Of a stretch of 5,602 nt of DNA, positions 5,494-5,602 are shown one piece after another. Source of the stretch: Sulfurimonas sp. (GTDB lineage Bacteria; Campylobacterota; Campylobacteria; Campylobacterales; Sulfurimonadaceae); NCBI GenBank assembly GCA_026988735.1, contig JALSKR010000289.1, positions 1 to 5,602 of the forward strand. The letters run 5' to 3'. The stretch's first letter is position 1; every line of letters begins with the position of its first letter. The notes beneath the pieces were generated by a model. It made no database searches. It saw only the letters and a list, made by a program, of their open reading frames with translations, and was not told where the DNA came from. The position numbers were made by a program, and so were the translations under genes.

Positions 5494-5602
5494 GCATAAC
5501 GCCTCATTCAGCTGTTCCACTGGAAAACTGGCACGAGGATTTTAAAAAAAACAAACTATAGCATAAAAAGAAGCCTCCGAAGAAGCCCAACTTAAGTGGA
5601 TC
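5494..5602 (-). other. attC: attC site of the upstream cassette (partial)
   Basis: The R' half is complete: R' GTTATGC (5500-5494) preceded by GCTGAATGAGGC. GATCCACTT near the window edge pairs with the AGTGGAAC of the R' side, mirroring the attC at 166-296. The R'' box and about 20 bases of its arm lie beyond 5602. From the TAAC of the R' side inward, about 40 bp matches 169-216 with one or two changes, and GAAGAAGCCC is shared near the other end, so the two are copies of one attC family. R' deviates from GTTRRRY at its fifth base. The cassette it belongs to lies entirely outside the window. Confidence 0.85.

Larger units (their letters stand above)
1451..5499 (-). mobile_element. Very large integron cassette with a complete R-M gene
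   Basis: The cassette runs on the minus strand from T5499 to G1451, 4,049 bp. With the preceding G5500 it starts GTTATGC, the exact reverse complement of its terminal R'' box GCATAAC (1560-1554), so both ends belong to one excisable circle. It contains a 121-bp leader, a single 1,271-codon gene and a 116-bp attC starting two bases after the stop codon. Most integron cassettes are about 0.5-1 kb, so this is several times the usual size. The leader carries its own likely promoter, which is less common in cassettes and would make expression independent of position in the array. Confidence 0.87.

Noticed and set aside
170..5602. Outer repeats (170-275 and 5499-5602) as direct repeats of a composite transposon or as att sites of a genomic island
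   Set aside because: Each is itself an imperfect inverted repeat with R'/R'' boxes, a third such site lies between them, no transposase or phage-type integrase is present, and the cassette reciprocity explains all three.

Overview
This AT-rich window (roughly one third G+C by eye) looks like part of the gene-cassette array of a chromosomal (sedentary) integron. A marine-type gammaproteobacterium is the best guess. The evidence is the attC sites. Three long (about 116-131 bp) imperfect inverted repeats, all on the minus strand, begin with an xxxTAAC box and end with a GTTAxxx box. Their inner arms carry the unpaired extra bases typical of integron attC sites. The decisive point is reciprocity: each complete cassette starts with the 7 bases that are the exact reverse complement of the R'' box at its own far end (GTTATGC/GCATAAC and GTTAGGT/ACCTAAC). 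The host assignment is an inference, because no integrase, attI or housekeeping gene is in view. Since all cassettes read on the minus strand, attI/intI should lie beyond the high-coordinate end.

Layout in the direction of transcription (high to low coordinates): (1) 5494-5602 is the end of the attC of an upstream cassette whose gene is outside the window. (2) 5499-1451 is a very large cassette of 4,049 bp. It carries one 1,271-codon gene that fuses an HsdR_N-type PD-(D/E)XK nuclease, an N6-adenine methyltransferase and two target-recognition domains, i.e. a complete Type IIG/IIB-like restriction-modification enzyme. The cassette has a plausible extended -10 promoter and two tiny overlapping leader ORFs, and its attC is at 1445-1560. 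(3) 1450-172 is a 1,279-bp cassette carrying a 340-codon PD-(D/E)XK (NucS/DUF91-like) putative nuclease, with its attC at 166-296. (4) 171-1 is the start of a third cassette. No gene start is visible in it on the cassette strand, but it holds a striking spacer-less 60-bp palindrome (extending to about 91 bp) and a terminator-like hairpin.

The two genes are in separate mobile units and need not form one system. Both are nucleases of kinds that act on foreign DNA, so this stretch may work as a small anti-phage or anti-plasmid segment of the array. The restriction enzyme carries its own methylase and specificity domains and is self-sufficient in one ORF, which suits movement as a single cassette. 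The middle attC differs in sequence from the two outer ones, which match each other closely. This suggests the restriction-modification cassette came from a different array.
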